Shown: in pieces, positions 7,743 through 15,915 of the stretch
Numbering within the stretch: the first letter of the stretch is position 1
Layout of the letters: the number at the start of each line of letters is the position of its first letter
NCBI GenBank assembly: GCA_964551735.1
Contig: CAZKEF010000012.1
Coordinates: 83,089 to 147,088 of the forward strand
From: DAOUAT01 sp964551735
GTDB taxonomy: Bacteria > Chloroflexota > Anaerolineae > CG2-30-64-16
Direction of reading: 5' to 3'
DNA: 64,000 nt
Notes under the pieces: generated by a model
What the model was told of the DNA's origin: nothing
Databases searched by the model: none
Seen by the model: only the letters and a program-made list of their open reading frames with translations
Made by a program: the position numbers and the translations under genes

Positions 7743-8945
7743 GTGGCACGGTCCATGACACCTCCTAGGCTTTGGATCGAAACAGCGCACGAGACGTGGC
7801 CCGGCACCGCTGATGAAGGATCCGGCATCATCCTTCGCACCTTATCAACTGAGGACCGTTTCCTGGCGTTGCTGGCGCACGAGAACGGCTGGGCTGCCCC
7901 AGTTCCTCGTGCTGCGCTGCTCGCTGCGTGGGAGGCGTGGGCGTGGGGGGCCGAGTTCACACTTACCGGCGAGCGCTTGCTGGCGAAGTTACCGGTCGGA
8001 ATGCACCTGCCGTGGGCCGTGCTGGCAGCAGGGCCGATGAGCACCGGGGGGGGCCGCCCGGTGCAACTGGTGGAGTGCGACGCGCCGCCGATGTTCTACG
8101 CGCGGCGGGGCGAGGTGGTTTTGCTGCCGGTAGTCGAGGAGGAAGCGCACGGTCGGCTGTTACGTCGCTGCGACTTCGACGTTCGGGACGGCGACCACCT
8201 GGCGTTGGTCAGCGAAAATTACATTCGTGCCAAAGGCGGCGCCCAACCGTGGAGTTGGCGCGACATCGCTGTGTCTATCCGTCGCTTGATAGTCACCGGC
8301 GGCAGCGCGGCGGAGTTGGCAGGGGCGTTGGCGCGGCTGGCAGATAGCCGATGGCAGACGGCGGATGGTAACCCCGCACACTCGCAATCCGCAGTTCGCA
8401 GACCGCAATCGGCGATTTCGATCCTCGCCATGCGCGTCCGGCCCATGCGCAGCGTGACGGTGTGGACCGGGCCGCCAGTTGACCGGAGGCAGGATCAGAA
8501 GGTGCTGGCGAAGCTGCTGGCCGAGGAGGGGATGCGCGTCATCTGCGGCGACACCACCGCCGAAATCGCGGCCAGGCTGCCAGGTGGCAGGCTGGAGATG
8601 GAACCACCACCGCCGGAGGGCTGGGGCGAAGTGCCGCCGATATTGCGTTTGACCGGGTCCGCCGAGCGGGTGGATCTGATCACCGAAGGCGCGGTGACGC
8701 TGCGGGTGGTGTGCGGGCGGCTGGCCGAAGCGCAGCGGCCGCGTGACCTGGCAGGCCGGCACGACGGCGCCTCCCGGCTGGCGAAGCTGCTGTTGGAAGC
8801 CGACAAGGTCACCTTCCTGGTCGGTTTGGCCGTGAACCCGGCGCAAACTGAGCGGGATGGGACGCCGTTGCGCAAAACAGCGGTCAGGAAGTTGACACAA
8901 GCATTGACAGTTCATGGAAAGATCGTAAGCCTGGAGGAATTCTGA
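7743..8945 (+). CDS. SpoIIE/PP2C-like protein with degenerate active site
   Basis: A 400-residue protein. The C-terminal half matches the tail of SpoIIE-type phosphatases found beside hydrogenase genes: VTVWTGPP, the VICGDTTAEIAARL helix and LVGLAVNPAQ. The N-terminal half has a PP2C-like layout (DFDVRDGDHLALVSENY followed by WSWRDIAVSIRRL). The metal-binding Asp-Gly pairs are missing: the expected DG of the first motif reads AHENG and that of the second reads VSENY. It may therefore be a pseudophosphatase that binds the HATPase protein. A heptamer tract (8343-8410) adds an insert around residues 202-224. The start is GTG 7743; ATG 7755 is an alternative. The family call is moderate because the N-terminal half is divergent. 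Confidence 0.55.
   Translation: MARSMTPPRLWIETAHETWPGTADEGSGIILRTLSTEDRFLALLAHENGWAAPVPRAALLAAWEAWAWGAEFTLTGERLLAKLPVGMHLPWAVLAAGPMSTGGGRPVQLVECDAPPMFYARRGEVVLLPVVEEEAHGRLLRRCDFDVRDGDHLALVSENYIRAKGGAQPWSWRDIAVSIRRLIVTGGSAAELAGALARLADSRWQTADGNPAHSQSAVRRPQSAISILAMRVRPMRSVTVWTGPPVDRRQDQKVLAKLLAEEGMRVICGDTTAEIAARLPGGRLEMEPPPPEGWGEVPPILRLTGSAERVDLITEGAVTLRVVCGRLAEAQRPRDLAGRHDGASRLAKLLLEADKVTFLVGLAVNPAQTERDGTPLRKTAVRKLTQALTVHGKIVSLEEF
8343..8410. repeat. Degenerate heptamer tandem repeats inside the SpoIIE-like gene
   Basis: Two tracts with period 7: GATAGCC, GATGGCA, GACGGCG, GATGGTA (8343-8370) and CGCAATC, CGCAGTT, CGCAGAC, CGCAATC (8383-8410). They are translated without breaking the frame, as a low-complexity Ser/Gln/Arg-rich insert. 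Confidence 0.75.
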
Positions 8946-9001
8946 CTCTTTGCAGCGGGAAGATTTGCATATGCGATACCCCACCGAAGGAGGTACCGTT
9001 C

Positions 9002-9847
9002 ATGGAAAAACCGAAAATCGGCGTCTACGTCTGTGACTGTGGCGTGAACATCGCGGCCACGGTCAATGTCCCCGAAGTCGTCAGGTTCGCGGAGGGGCTG
9101 CCGAACGTGACCGTGGCGCGTGAGTACAAATACATGTGCTCCGACCCCGGCCAAAAGATGATCAAAGAGGACATCAAACAATTCGGGCTGGACCGTGTCG
9201 TCGTCGCCGCATGCACGCCCCGCATGCACGAACCGACCTTTCAGAACGCCGTCAACGAAGCTGGCATGAACCCGTACCACTTCGCCATGGCGAACATCCG
9301 CGAGCACGTTTCGTGGGTGGTCAAGGATGTGCCGGCGGGCACCGAGAAGGCCAAGCGGCTGGTCAACGCCACCGTGATGCGCGTGGCGCTCCAGACGGAG
9401 TTGTACGCGCGCAAGGAGCCGGTGACGCCAGCCGCGCTGATCGTCGGCGGCGGCATCGCGGGCATCCAGGCCGCGCTCACGGTCGCTGATGCGGGTTACA
9501 AGGTGTATCTGGTCGAGCGGGAATCGTCCATCGGCGGGCACATGGCCCAACTGGACAAGACGTTCCCAACGCTCGACTGTAGCACCTGAATTCTGGGGCC
9601 CAAAATGATGGATGCCGGTCGGCATCCCCAGATAGAACTCCTGACCTACAGCGAAGTCGAAGAGGTGTCCGGCTACGTGGGCAACTTCAAGGTGAAGGTG
9701 CGCAAGAAGGCCCGCTATGTGGACACGGACGCGTGCACCGGTTGCGGCTTGTGCTGGCAGGAATGCCTCACCGTGCGCATCCCGCAGCTCAAGCTCATCA
9801 AGATGGGCGAGATGAGCCTGGGTGAAAGGAGGCCCGGCGACCGATGA
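9002..9847 (+). CDS. hdrA: HdrA N-terminal half, predicted selenoprotein (TGA at 9587-9589 read as Sec196)
   Basis: Reading through one TGA gives 281 residues; without readthrough the product stops after 195. The N-terminus has the HdrA signature (VYVCDCGVNIA, YMCSDPGQ, AACTPRMHEPTF), then the FAD-binding GGGIAGIQAAL and GGHMAQLDKTFPTLDCST. TGA comes exactly where HdrA proteins have the Cys of DCSxC, and the same frame continues with ILGPKMM and the expected YSEVEEVSGYVGNF and CTGCGLCWQEC. A hairpin with a GGTC apical loop follows, as in E. coli fdhF. Methanogen and some bacterial HdrA proteins are known selenoproteins. The protein ends inside the inserted ferredoxin domain; the rest of HdrA is encoded at 12705-14504. 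RBS is AAGGAGG at 8986-8992. The true stop overlaps the next ATG. Confidence 0.85.
9590..9631 (+). promoter_or_regulatory. Predicted SECIS element for HdrA
   Basis: Directly after TGA 9587-9589. The upper stem GGATGCC (9610-9616) pairs with GGCATCC (9621-9627) around the tetraloop GGTC (9617-9620); a lower stem CTGG (9593-9596) pairs with CCAG (9628-9631). The loop begins 27 bases after the TGA, inside the range of bacterial SECIS elements, and GGTC equals the apical loop of E. coli fdhF, the SelB contact. Confidence 0.8.
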
Positions 9848-10401
9848 ACGAGTACAGTGCGCAACGCGTCGAAGAGATCATCCGCAGCTACAACTCGGAC
9901 CTGACCAACGGCCTAGCGATCCTCCAGGACATCCAGCGCGAATATAACTATCTGCCCCGCCAGGCGTTAGAGCTGGTTGCGGCCCGCGTGGGATTGCCCG
10001 TGGGCCACGTCTACCGCCTGGCCACCTTCTTCAAGGCCTTCAGCCTCAACCCCAAGGGCGAGCACCAATGTAAGGTCTGCCTGGGCACCGCCTGCCACGT
10101 CAAGGGCGGTGCGCTGATCCTGGAGACGCTGGAGAAGGAGCTGGGCGTCAAAGCGGGCAACACCACAGCCGACGGCAGGTTCTCGCTGGAAGGGGTGCGC
10201 TGCCTGGGCGCCTGTGCCCTGGCCCCCATCGTGGTCATTGATGATGAGCCGTTGGGCCAGATGACGTCGGATGCCGCCGCGGGCAAAGTACGCGACCTGC
10301 GCGCCGGCAAGGCCGTGCCCGTGCCGGCCCAGGTGACGCCGAAAGCGGCGGTCAAAGCACCGGTAGACATATCAGCCGTGCCGCCGAAGGGGAGCCGGTA
10401 G
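9844..10401 (+). CDS. NuoE-like [2Fe-2S] subunit (24-kDa subunit/HndA type)
   Basis: A 185-residue thioredoxin-fold [2Fe-2S] protein. An N-terminal helical region (VEEIIRSYNSDLTNGLAILQDIQ) precedes the cluster domain with CLGTAC and, about 45 residues later, CLGAC, the four ligands of NuoE-type clusters. The last 35 residues are a Pro/Ala/Lys-rich tail that looks disordered. NuoE-type subunits pair with a NuoF flavoprotein to exchange electrons with NAD(H) or NADP(H). The start overlaps the hdrA stop (ATGA). Its place between the two halves of HdrA suggests that the Hdr and NADH-dehydrogenase modules form one complex. Confidence 0.9.
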   Translation: MNEYSAQRVEEIIRSYNSDLTNGLAILQDIQREYNYLPRQALELVAARVGLPVGHVYRLATFFKAFSLNPKGEHQCKVCLGTACHVKGGALILETLEKELGVKAGNTTADGRFSLEGVRCLGACALAPIVVIDDEPLGQMTSDAAAGKVRDLRAGKAVPVPAQVTPKAAVKAPVDISAVPPKGSR

Positions 10402-10424
10402 TCCCCGCCAAAGGAGACGAAACC

Positions 10425-10799
10425 ATGCCTCAACTCAAAAGCCTAGACGAACTCCGCTCCTTGCGTGCGCGGCTCCAACAGGATATCAGAACTCGCACCG
10501 AGTCTAGCACCACGATTACCGTGGGCATGGGCACGTGCGGCATCGCAGCCGGCGCGCGCGAGGTGATGCAGGCCTTTCTCGACGAGCTGACGGCTCGCCA
10601 GATTGACGCCCACGTCGTCACGACGGGATGCATCGGCATGTGCTCCAAGGAGCCGCTGGTGGACATCCAGCAGGGCGATGGCCCTCGCATCACTTACGGC
10701 AACATTGACACAACCATGGTGCCGCGCATCATCGAAGAGCACATCATCCAAGGTCAGGTGGTGGGGCCGTGGGTGGTGGGCCAGGCGGCAAGGGGGTAA
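10425..10799 (+). CDS. HndB-like thioredoxin-fold [2Fe-2S] ferredoxin
   Basis: A 124-residue protein of the short [2Fe-2S] thioredoxin-like family that accompanies NADP-reducing and bifurcating hydrogenases (HndB). Cysteines lie in GMGTCGIAAGA and TTGCIGMCSKEP. A Leu/Arg-rich helix comes first. The start ATG at 10425 follows AAAGGAGA (10410-10417). It probably relays electrons between the NuoF flavin and other clusters of the complex. It lies between NuoE- and NuoF-like genes in the order seen in hnd operons. Confidence 0.85.
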   Translation: MPQLKSLDELRSLRARLQQDIRTRTESSTTITVGMGTCGIAAGAREVMQAFLDELTARQIDAHVVTTGCIGMCSKEPLVDIQQGDGPRITYGNIDTTMVPRIIEEHIIQGQVVGPWVVGQAARG

Positions 10800-10801
10800 A
10801 G

Positions 10802-12700
10802 ATGGCAGATCTACATCGAGCCGATGTCCTGGTCAGTTGTGGCCATGGCCGGGCCCCCGACTTCATCCCCGCCTTGCAGGAAGAGATCGCCCAGCGCGGC
10901 CTGGCTGAAGAGGTCAGGGTGGTCGAGACCGGCTGCCGCGGTTTCTGCAGCGTGGGGCCGGTGCTCACTATCGAGCCCGGCGGCATCTTCTACGCCAACG
11001 TCCAGGCGGCCGATATCCCCGAGTTAGTGGAAGAGACACTGGTGAAGGGCCGCGTGGTGCAGAAGCTGTTGTACAAGGAGCCGGTGGGCCGCAAGGCCGT
11101 GCAGAAATACGAGCAGATCCCGTTTTACGCCAAACAGAAGCGCATCGTCCTGGGCAACTCCGGCCGCATCGAGCCGACCTCGATTGAAGAGTACATTGCG
11201 GTCGGCGGCTACGAAGCCCTGGGCAAGGCGCTGGCCTCGCTGACGCCGGAGCAGGTGATTGACGAGATCAAGAAATCCGGCTTGCGCGGCCGGGGCGGCG
11301 CGGGCTTCTACACCGGGCGCAAGTGGGAGCACACCCGCCACGCGCTCGGCGACGTCAAATATGTCATCGCCAACGGCGACGAAGGGGACCCCGGCGCGTT
11401 CATGGATCGTGCCTTGATGGAAGGCGATCCCCACGCGGTGCTCGAGGGCATGGTCATCGGCGGCTATGCCGTGGGCGCGCACCACGGCTACATCTACGTG
11501 CGCGACGAGTACCCGCTGGCGGTGAAGAACCTCAGCATCGCCATCGAACAGGCGCGTGGATTCGGCCTGCTCGGCGCCGACATCCTGGGCTCCGGCTTCG
11601 ATTTCGACATCAAGATCGTGCGCGGCGCGGGCGCGTTCGTGTGCGGCGAGTCCTCGGCGCTGATGCAATCGCTGGAAGGCAGGGTCGGCGAGCCGCGGGC
11701 CAAGCACGTCCACGCCACCGACCGCGGCCTGTGGGATCGGCCGTCGTGCCTCAACAACGTCGAGACCTGGGCCAATGTCCCCCACATCATCAACAAGGGC
11801 GCGGATTGGTTCGCCAGCATCGGCACCGAGCGCAGCAAGGGCACCAAGGCGTTCTGCCTGGTGGGCAAGGTGCGCAACCCCGGCCTGATCGAAGTGCCCA
11901 TGGGCATGAGCCTGAAAACCATTGTCAACGATATCGGCGGCGGACCGCCCAAGGGGCGCAAGATCAAGGCCGTGCAGACTGGCGGGCCATCCGGCGGTTG
12001 CATCCCGGCCGAGATGCTCGATATCCCGGTGGATTACGAGACCCTGACCGAAGCCGGCTCCATGATGGGCTCCGGCGGCATGATCGTGCTGGACGACCGG
12101 ACCTGCATGGTGGACATTGCCCGCTACTTCCTGGAGTTCCTGAAGGACGAGTCGTGCGGCAAGTGCTCCACCTGCCGCGAGGGCATCAAGCGCATGCTGG
12201 AGATCCTGACCCGCATCTCCGATGGCACGGCCAGGCCGGGTGACCTGCCGATGCTGGAGGCGCTGGCGAAGACGGTGGCTTCCTCTTCGCTGTGCGGCCT
12301 GGGCAAGTCCGCGCCGAACCCGGTCATCAGCACGCTGCGCTACTTCCGCCACGAGTACGAGCAGCACATCAACGAGCAGTTCTGCGAGTCCGGCGTATGC
12401 CGCAACCTGGTGGCCTTCGTGATCCTGGAAGACAAGTGCAAGGGCTGCGGCCTGTGCGTCAAAGTCTGCTCGCAAGACGGCATCTCCGGCACGCTGAAGC
12501 AGCCGCACGAGATTGACCAGGTGAAATGCATCCAGTGCGGCGCATGCTTCGAAGCGTGCAATCTCAACGCCATTCAGATTGTGCCGAGGTCGGCCGTGGT
12601 CGTCGGCCAGACGACCGTGCCGGTGATCACGCAACCCGCGGCCGGCCGGAAGGCGTCGAGCGGCGGCAACGGCAACGGCCACAAGGTTGTGGGGAGGTGA
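10802..12700 (+). CDS. NuoF-like NAD(P)H-binding flavoprotein (HndC/HydB type)
   Basis: A 632-residue protein with three parts: an N-terminal thioredoxin-like [2Fe-2S] domain (CGHG near residue 14, ETGCRGFCSVGP), the NuoF core with the NADH/FMN glycine-rich loops (GLRGRGGAGF, ANGDEGDPGAFMDR, GAGAFVCGESSAL) and the N3-type cluster motif ESCGKCSTCREG, and two C-terminal [4Fe-4S] motifs (CKGCGLCVKVC, CIQCGACFEAC). This layout is that of the HndC/HydB subunit of bifurcating hydrogenases. ATG 10802 is chosen after GGGGGTAAAG. The tail after residue 600 is low complexity. It should bind FMN and NAD(P)(H) and provides the pyridine-nucleotide entry or exit point of the complex. Confidence 0.93.
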   Translation: MADLHRADVLVSCGHGRAPDFIPALQEEIAQRGLAEEVRVVETGCRGFCSVGPVLTIEPGGIFYANVQAADIPELVEETLVKGRVVQKLLYKEPVGRKAVQKYEQIPFYAKQKRIVLGNSGRIEPTSIEEYIAVGGYEALGKALASLTPEQVIDEIKKSGLRGRGGAGFYTGRKWEHTRHALGDVKYVIANGDEGDPGAFMDRALMEGDPHAVLEGMVIGGYAVGAHHGYIYVRDEYPLAVKNLSIAIEQARGFGLLGADILGSGFDFDIKIVRGAGAFVCGESSALMQSLEGRVGEPRAKHVHATDRGLWDRPSCLNNVETWANVPHIINKGADWFASIGTERSKGTKAFCLVGKVRNPGLIEVPMGMSLKTIVNDIGGGPPKGRKIKAVQTGGPSGGCIPAEMLDIPVDYETLTEAGSMMGSGGMIVLDDRTCMVDIARYFLEFLKDESCGKCSTCREGIKRMLEILTRISDGTARPGDLPMLEALAKTVASSSLCGLGKSAPNPVISTLRYFRHEYEQHINEQFCESGVCRNLVAFVILEDKCKGCGLCVKVCSQDGISGTLKQPHEIDQVKCIQCGACFEACNLNAIQIVPRSAVVVGQTTVPVITQPAAGRKASSGGNGNGHKVVGR

Positions 12701-12704
12701 AGAC

Positions 12705-14504
12705 ATGGCAAAAACAACACTGACCATTGACGGCCAGATCATCCAGGCCGACGACAGCATGACCATCCTGGAGGTCTGCCGCAAGAATAACATTCACATC
12801 CCCACGCTGTGCTACCATCCGGTGCTGGAACCATACGGCGCGTGCCGCCTGTGTACGGTCGAGGTCGTTCGCAAGGGCTGGTCGAGCCTGCACACCTCCT
12901 GCACCCACCCGGCATGGGACGGGATCGAGGTCAAGACTAACTCGCCGGAAGTGCGCGAGGCGCGCAAGATGATCATGAGCCTGATGCTCTCACGCACGCC
13001 CAATGTGCCGATCATCCAGGAGCTGGCCGCAGAGTACGGTGTGACCGAGCCGCCCTTCGCGGTGGATGACCCCAACGAGAAGTGCATCCTGTGCGGGCTG
13101 TGCGTGCGCGTGTGCAACGACATGGTCAAGGCGCATGTGCTTAACTTCTCCGATCGGGGCGTGGATCGCAAGGTTGGCCCGCCGTTCATGGAGAAGACGC
13201 GGCAGTGCATCGGCTGCGGCGCATGCACCATCGTCTGCCCCACCGGCGCCATCGAGATCGTGCTGGAGGAAGCCGGCATCTACGCAGAGAAGCCGCTGGG
13301 CCCCACGGCGGCCATCTACGTGCCGTCGCTGCAGGCGGTGCCCCGCGCGCCGGTGATTGACACCGACTCGTGCATCCGCTTCCGGCAGTACGACCGCTCC
13401 AACGGGGAGATCGCCGACGCGTGCGGCGCGTGCCAGCAGCTTTGCGAGGCGAACGCGATTGACTTCACGCAAAAGGACGAAGTCATCGAGCTGGACGTGG
13501 GTGCCATCATCGTGGCGACCGGCTTCCAGATGTGGGATTCCAGTAAGCTCAGCCAGTACTCCTACGGCAAATCCCCCAACATCATCACCGCGCTGGAGTT
13601 CGAGCGGCTGTCCAACGCCAGCGGCCCCACCGGTGGCCAGATCGTAACCGCGGATGGCGTCAAGCCGGAGCGCGTCGCGATCATCCACTGCGTTGGCTCG
13701 CGCGACAAGAACGTTAACGCGCACGAGTACTGCTCGCGCATCTGCTGCATGTACTCACTGAAGCAGGCCCACCTGGTGCGCGATAAGACGCATGCCGATG
13801 TCTACGAGTTCTACATGGACATGCGCGCGTTCGGCAAGGGCTACGAGGAGTTTTACGAACGCGTCCAGGAAGAGGGCGTCGTGATGGTGCGCGGCCGCGG
13901 GGCCGAGGTCCAGGTGCTGCCCTCCGGCAAGCTCCGTGTGACCGGTGAAGATGCGAACCTGGGCAAGCTGGTAGCCGTGGACGTGGACATGGTGGTGTTG
14001 AGCTCGGCCATCGAGGCGCCGGCCGACGCGTCGAAAGTCGGCTCGCTGTTCGGCCTCTCCCGCACCTCCGATGGCTGGTTCGCCGAGGCGCATCCCAAGC
14101 TGAAGCCGGTGGAGACCAACACCGACGGCGTCTTCCTGGCCGGCTGCGCGCAGGGGCCGAAGGACGTGCCCGACACCGTGGCGCACGCGGGCGCGGCCGC
14201 AGCGCAGGCGCTGGCGCTGCTGAACAAGGGCGAAGTGACCATCTCGCCGCAGGTGGCGGTGGTGGACGAAAAGCTCTGCTCCGCATGCAAGACCTGCCTG
14301 TCGGTGTGCCCGTATGGTGCGATCAGCTTCGTCGTGGACGCGAACAGCGCGCGCATTAACGAGGCGCTGTGCAAGGGCTGCGGCACCTGTGTGGCGACCT
14401 GCCCGGCGGGCGCGATCACCGGCCAGCACTTCACCGACGAGCAGATCTACGCGCAGATCGAAGGGCTGTTCCGGCTGCCGGAGCGGGTGGAGGTGGTAAG
14501 ATGA
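12705..14504 (+). CDS. Fusion: NuoG/HndD-like ferredoxin domains plus HdrA C-terminal half
   Basis: A 599-residue chimera. Residues 1-80 are a [2Fe-2S] ferredoxin (CYHPVLEPYGACRLC); residues 125-175 carry two [4Fe-4S] motifs (CILCGLCVRVC, CIGCGACTIVC) as in NuoG/HndD. From about residue 195 the protein is HdrA: AIYVPSLQAVP, a cluster site ending CGACQQLC, the FAD-domain segment GAIIVATGFQMWD, the HdrA-specific CSRICC site, and a C-terminal double ferredoxin (CSACKTCLSVC, CKGCGTCVATC). The first half of the FAD domain is absent and is supplied by the gene at 9002. No hydrogenase H-cluster is present. ATG 12705 follows GGGGAGGTGA. This chain would physically tie NuoF to Hdr and MvhD. Confidence 0.9.
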   Translation: MAKTTLTIDGQIIQADDSMTILEVCRKNNIHIPTLCYHPVLEPYGACRLCTVEVVRKGWSSLHTSCTHPAWDGIEVKTNSPEVREARKMIMSLMLSRTPNVPIIQELAAEYGVTEPPFAVDDPNEKCILCGLCVRVCNDMVKAHVLNFSDRGVDRKVGPPFMEKTRQCIGCGACTIVCPTGAIEIVLEEAGIYAEKPLGPTAAIYVPSLQAVPRAPVIDTDSCIRFRQYDRSNGEIADACGACQQLCEANAIDFTQKDEVIELDVGAIIVATGFQMWDSSKLSQYSYGKSPNIITALEFERLSNASGPTGGQIVTADGVKPERVAIIHCVGSRDKNVNAHEYCSRICCMYSLKQAHLVRDKTHADVYEFYMDMRAFGKGYEEFYERVQEEGVVMVRGRGAEVQVLPSGKLRVTGEDANLGKLVAVDVDMVVLSSAIEAPADASKVGSLFGLSRTSDGWFAEAHPKLKPVETNTDGVFLAGCAQGPKDVPDTVAHAGAAAAQALALLNKGEVTISPQVAVVDEKLCSACKTCLSVCPYGAISFVVDANSARINEALCKGCGTCVATCPAGAITGQHFTDEQIYAQIEGLFRLPERVEVVR

Positions 14505-14944
14505 GTACGAACGGCAAATTCGAGCCGCGCATCGTCGGCTTCCTGTGTAACTGGTGCACCTATACGGCGGCCGACACGGCCGGCGTCTCGCGCATGGAGC
14601 AGCCGCCCAACGTGGACATCATCCGCTTCATGTGCACGGGGCGGATCGAGCCGGCCTTCGTGCTGAAAGCGTTCGCCGAGGGCGCGGATGGCGTGATCAT
14701 CTCCGGCTGCCATCCGCCCGGCGACTGCCACTACACCAACGGCAACTACAAGACCTTCCGCCGGATGCCGCTGGTGGAGGCGCTGTTGCAGCAGTACGGC
14801 ATCGAGCCGGGCCGCTTCCACTGGGGGTGGATCTCCGGCGCAGAGGCCCCGAAATGGGCCGAGCTGGTGCGGGGCTTCACCGAGCAGGTGCGGGCGCTGG
14901 GCCCGTTGAATTGGAAGCAGCAGCTCGCGAGCAAGGAGGATTGA
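14501..14944 (+). CDS. mvhD: MvhD-like iron-sulfur subunit (F420-non-reducing hydrogenase delta)
   Basis: A 147-residue protein of the MvhD/FrhD family. Four to five conserved cysteines bind a [2Fe-2S] cluster: FLCNWCTYTAAD, IRFMCTGRI, ISGCHPPGDCHY. MvhD links the [NiFe] hydrogenase MvhAG to HdrA. Some family members carry Sec in the first motif; here both positions are Cys. The start overlaps the previous stop by four bases (ATGA). The neighbours on both sides (HdrA part, MvhG) match the known physical path of electrons. Confidence 0.93.
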   Translation: MSTNGKFEPRIVGFLCNWCTYTAADTAGVSRMEQPPNVDIIRFMCTGRIEPAFVLKAFAEGADGVIISGCHPPGDCHYTNGNYKTFRRMPLVEALLQQYGIEPGRFHWGWISGAEAPKWAELVRGFTEQVRALGPLNWKQQLASKED

Positions 14945-14946
14945 CG

Positions 14947-15912
14947 ATGCCAGGCAATGGGAAACTCAAGCTAGGTTTCTACTGGGCGGCCTCCTGCGGC
15001 GGCTGTGAGATCGCGGTCGTCGAGCTGCGCGAAAAGTTGCTGATCGTGGATCAAGTGGCCGACATCGTCTTCTGGCCGTGCGCGATGGACTTCAAGTATA
15101 AGGATGTTGAAGCCTATCCCGATGGCTACATGGACGTCTGCATGTTTAACGGCGCCATCCGCACCAGCGAGAACGAGCATCTGGCGCACCTGTTGCGCAA
15201 GAAATCGAAGGTGTTGGTGGCGTTCGGCTCCTGCGCCTACGAGGGGTGCATCCCTGGTCTGGCGAACCTGTTCGACCGCCAGTCCGTCTTCGAGCGTGTC
15301 TATATGGAAAGCCCGTCGGCCGACAACCCCAACAAGGTCGTGCCGCAGCAGGCTTACCACATGCCTGAGGGGGAGATCGAACTGCCCAAGTTCTACAACA
15401 CGGTCAAGACCCTCGATCAGGTCACGGATGTGGATTACTACCTGCCCGGCTGCCCGCCGCAGGACCCGCAAATCTGGGCCGTGATCGAAGCGATCGTGTC
15501 GGGCAAGCTGCCACCCAAGGGGAGCGTGGTCGGCGCGACCGAGAAGACGGTGTGCGACGAGTGCAAGCATGTGCGGGAAGAGAAGAAGATCAAGAAGTTC
15601 TATCGCTACCATGAGATCATCGCTGACTCGGCCAGGTGCCTGTTCGATCAGGGGATCATCTGCGCGGGGCCGGCGACCCGCGGCGGCTGCGGCGCGCTCT
15701 GTCCCCAGGTAGATATCCCTTGCCGCGGCTGTTACGGCCCGCCGCCGCATGTCGTTGATCAAGGTGCTGCGCTCCTCTCGGCTGTCGCGTCTGTTGTAGA
15801 CGCCGACACCGAAGAGGAAGCCCGCAGCATCGTCAGCGAGATCCCCGACCCAATCGGGACGTTCTACCGCTTCAGCCTGCCCGCGTCGATGTTGCATCGG
15901 GCGAGGAGGTAA
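14947..15912 (+). CDS. mvhG: [NiFe] hydrogenase small subunit (MvhG-like)
   Basis: A 321-residue cytoplasmic small subunit with no signal peptide. The proximal cluster site starts at C17-G-G-C20, followed by FGSCAYEGC and LPGCPPQDPQ. The C-terminal part has further cluster cysteines (CDECKHVR, CLFDQGIICAGPATRGGCGALC, CRGCYGPP). This is the group 3 pattern (MvhG/FrhG/HoxY-like), with three cluster sites leading away from the active site. It starts two bases after mvhD and ends three bases before mvhA, a tightly packed operon. Confidence 0.93.
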   Translation: MPGNGKLKLGFYWAASCGGCEIAVVELREKLLIVDQVADIVFWPCAMDFKYKDVEAYPDGYMDVCMFNGAIRTSENEHLAHLLRKKSKVLVAFGSCAYEGCIPGLANLFDRQSVFERVYMESPSADNPNKVVPQQAYHMPEGEIELPKFYNTVKTLDQVTDVDYYLPGCPPQDPQIWAVIEAIVSGKLPPKGSVVGATEKTVCDECKHVREEKKIKKFYRYHEIIADSARCLFDQGIICAGPATRGGCGALCPQVDIPCRGCYGPPPHVVDQGAALLSAVASVVDADTEEEARSIVSEIPDPIGTFYRFSLPASMLHRARR

Positions 15913-15915
15913 TCC

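Noticed and set aside
9587..9589. TGA in hdrA as a simple stop or pseudogene mutation
   Set aside because: It lies exactly at a Cys position known to be Sec in HdrA relatives, the downstream frame is conserved to a coupled stop, and a typical SECIS hairpin follows.
11024..12793. Long open frame antisense to the NuoF-like gene
   Set aside because: It mirrors a well-supported gene, has low-complexity composition and no ribosome-binding site.
12705..14504. [FeFe] hydrogenase catalytic subunit (HndD)
   Set aside because: Only the N-terminal ferredoxin domains resemble HndD; no H-cluster cysteine motifs are present and the rest is HdrA-like.
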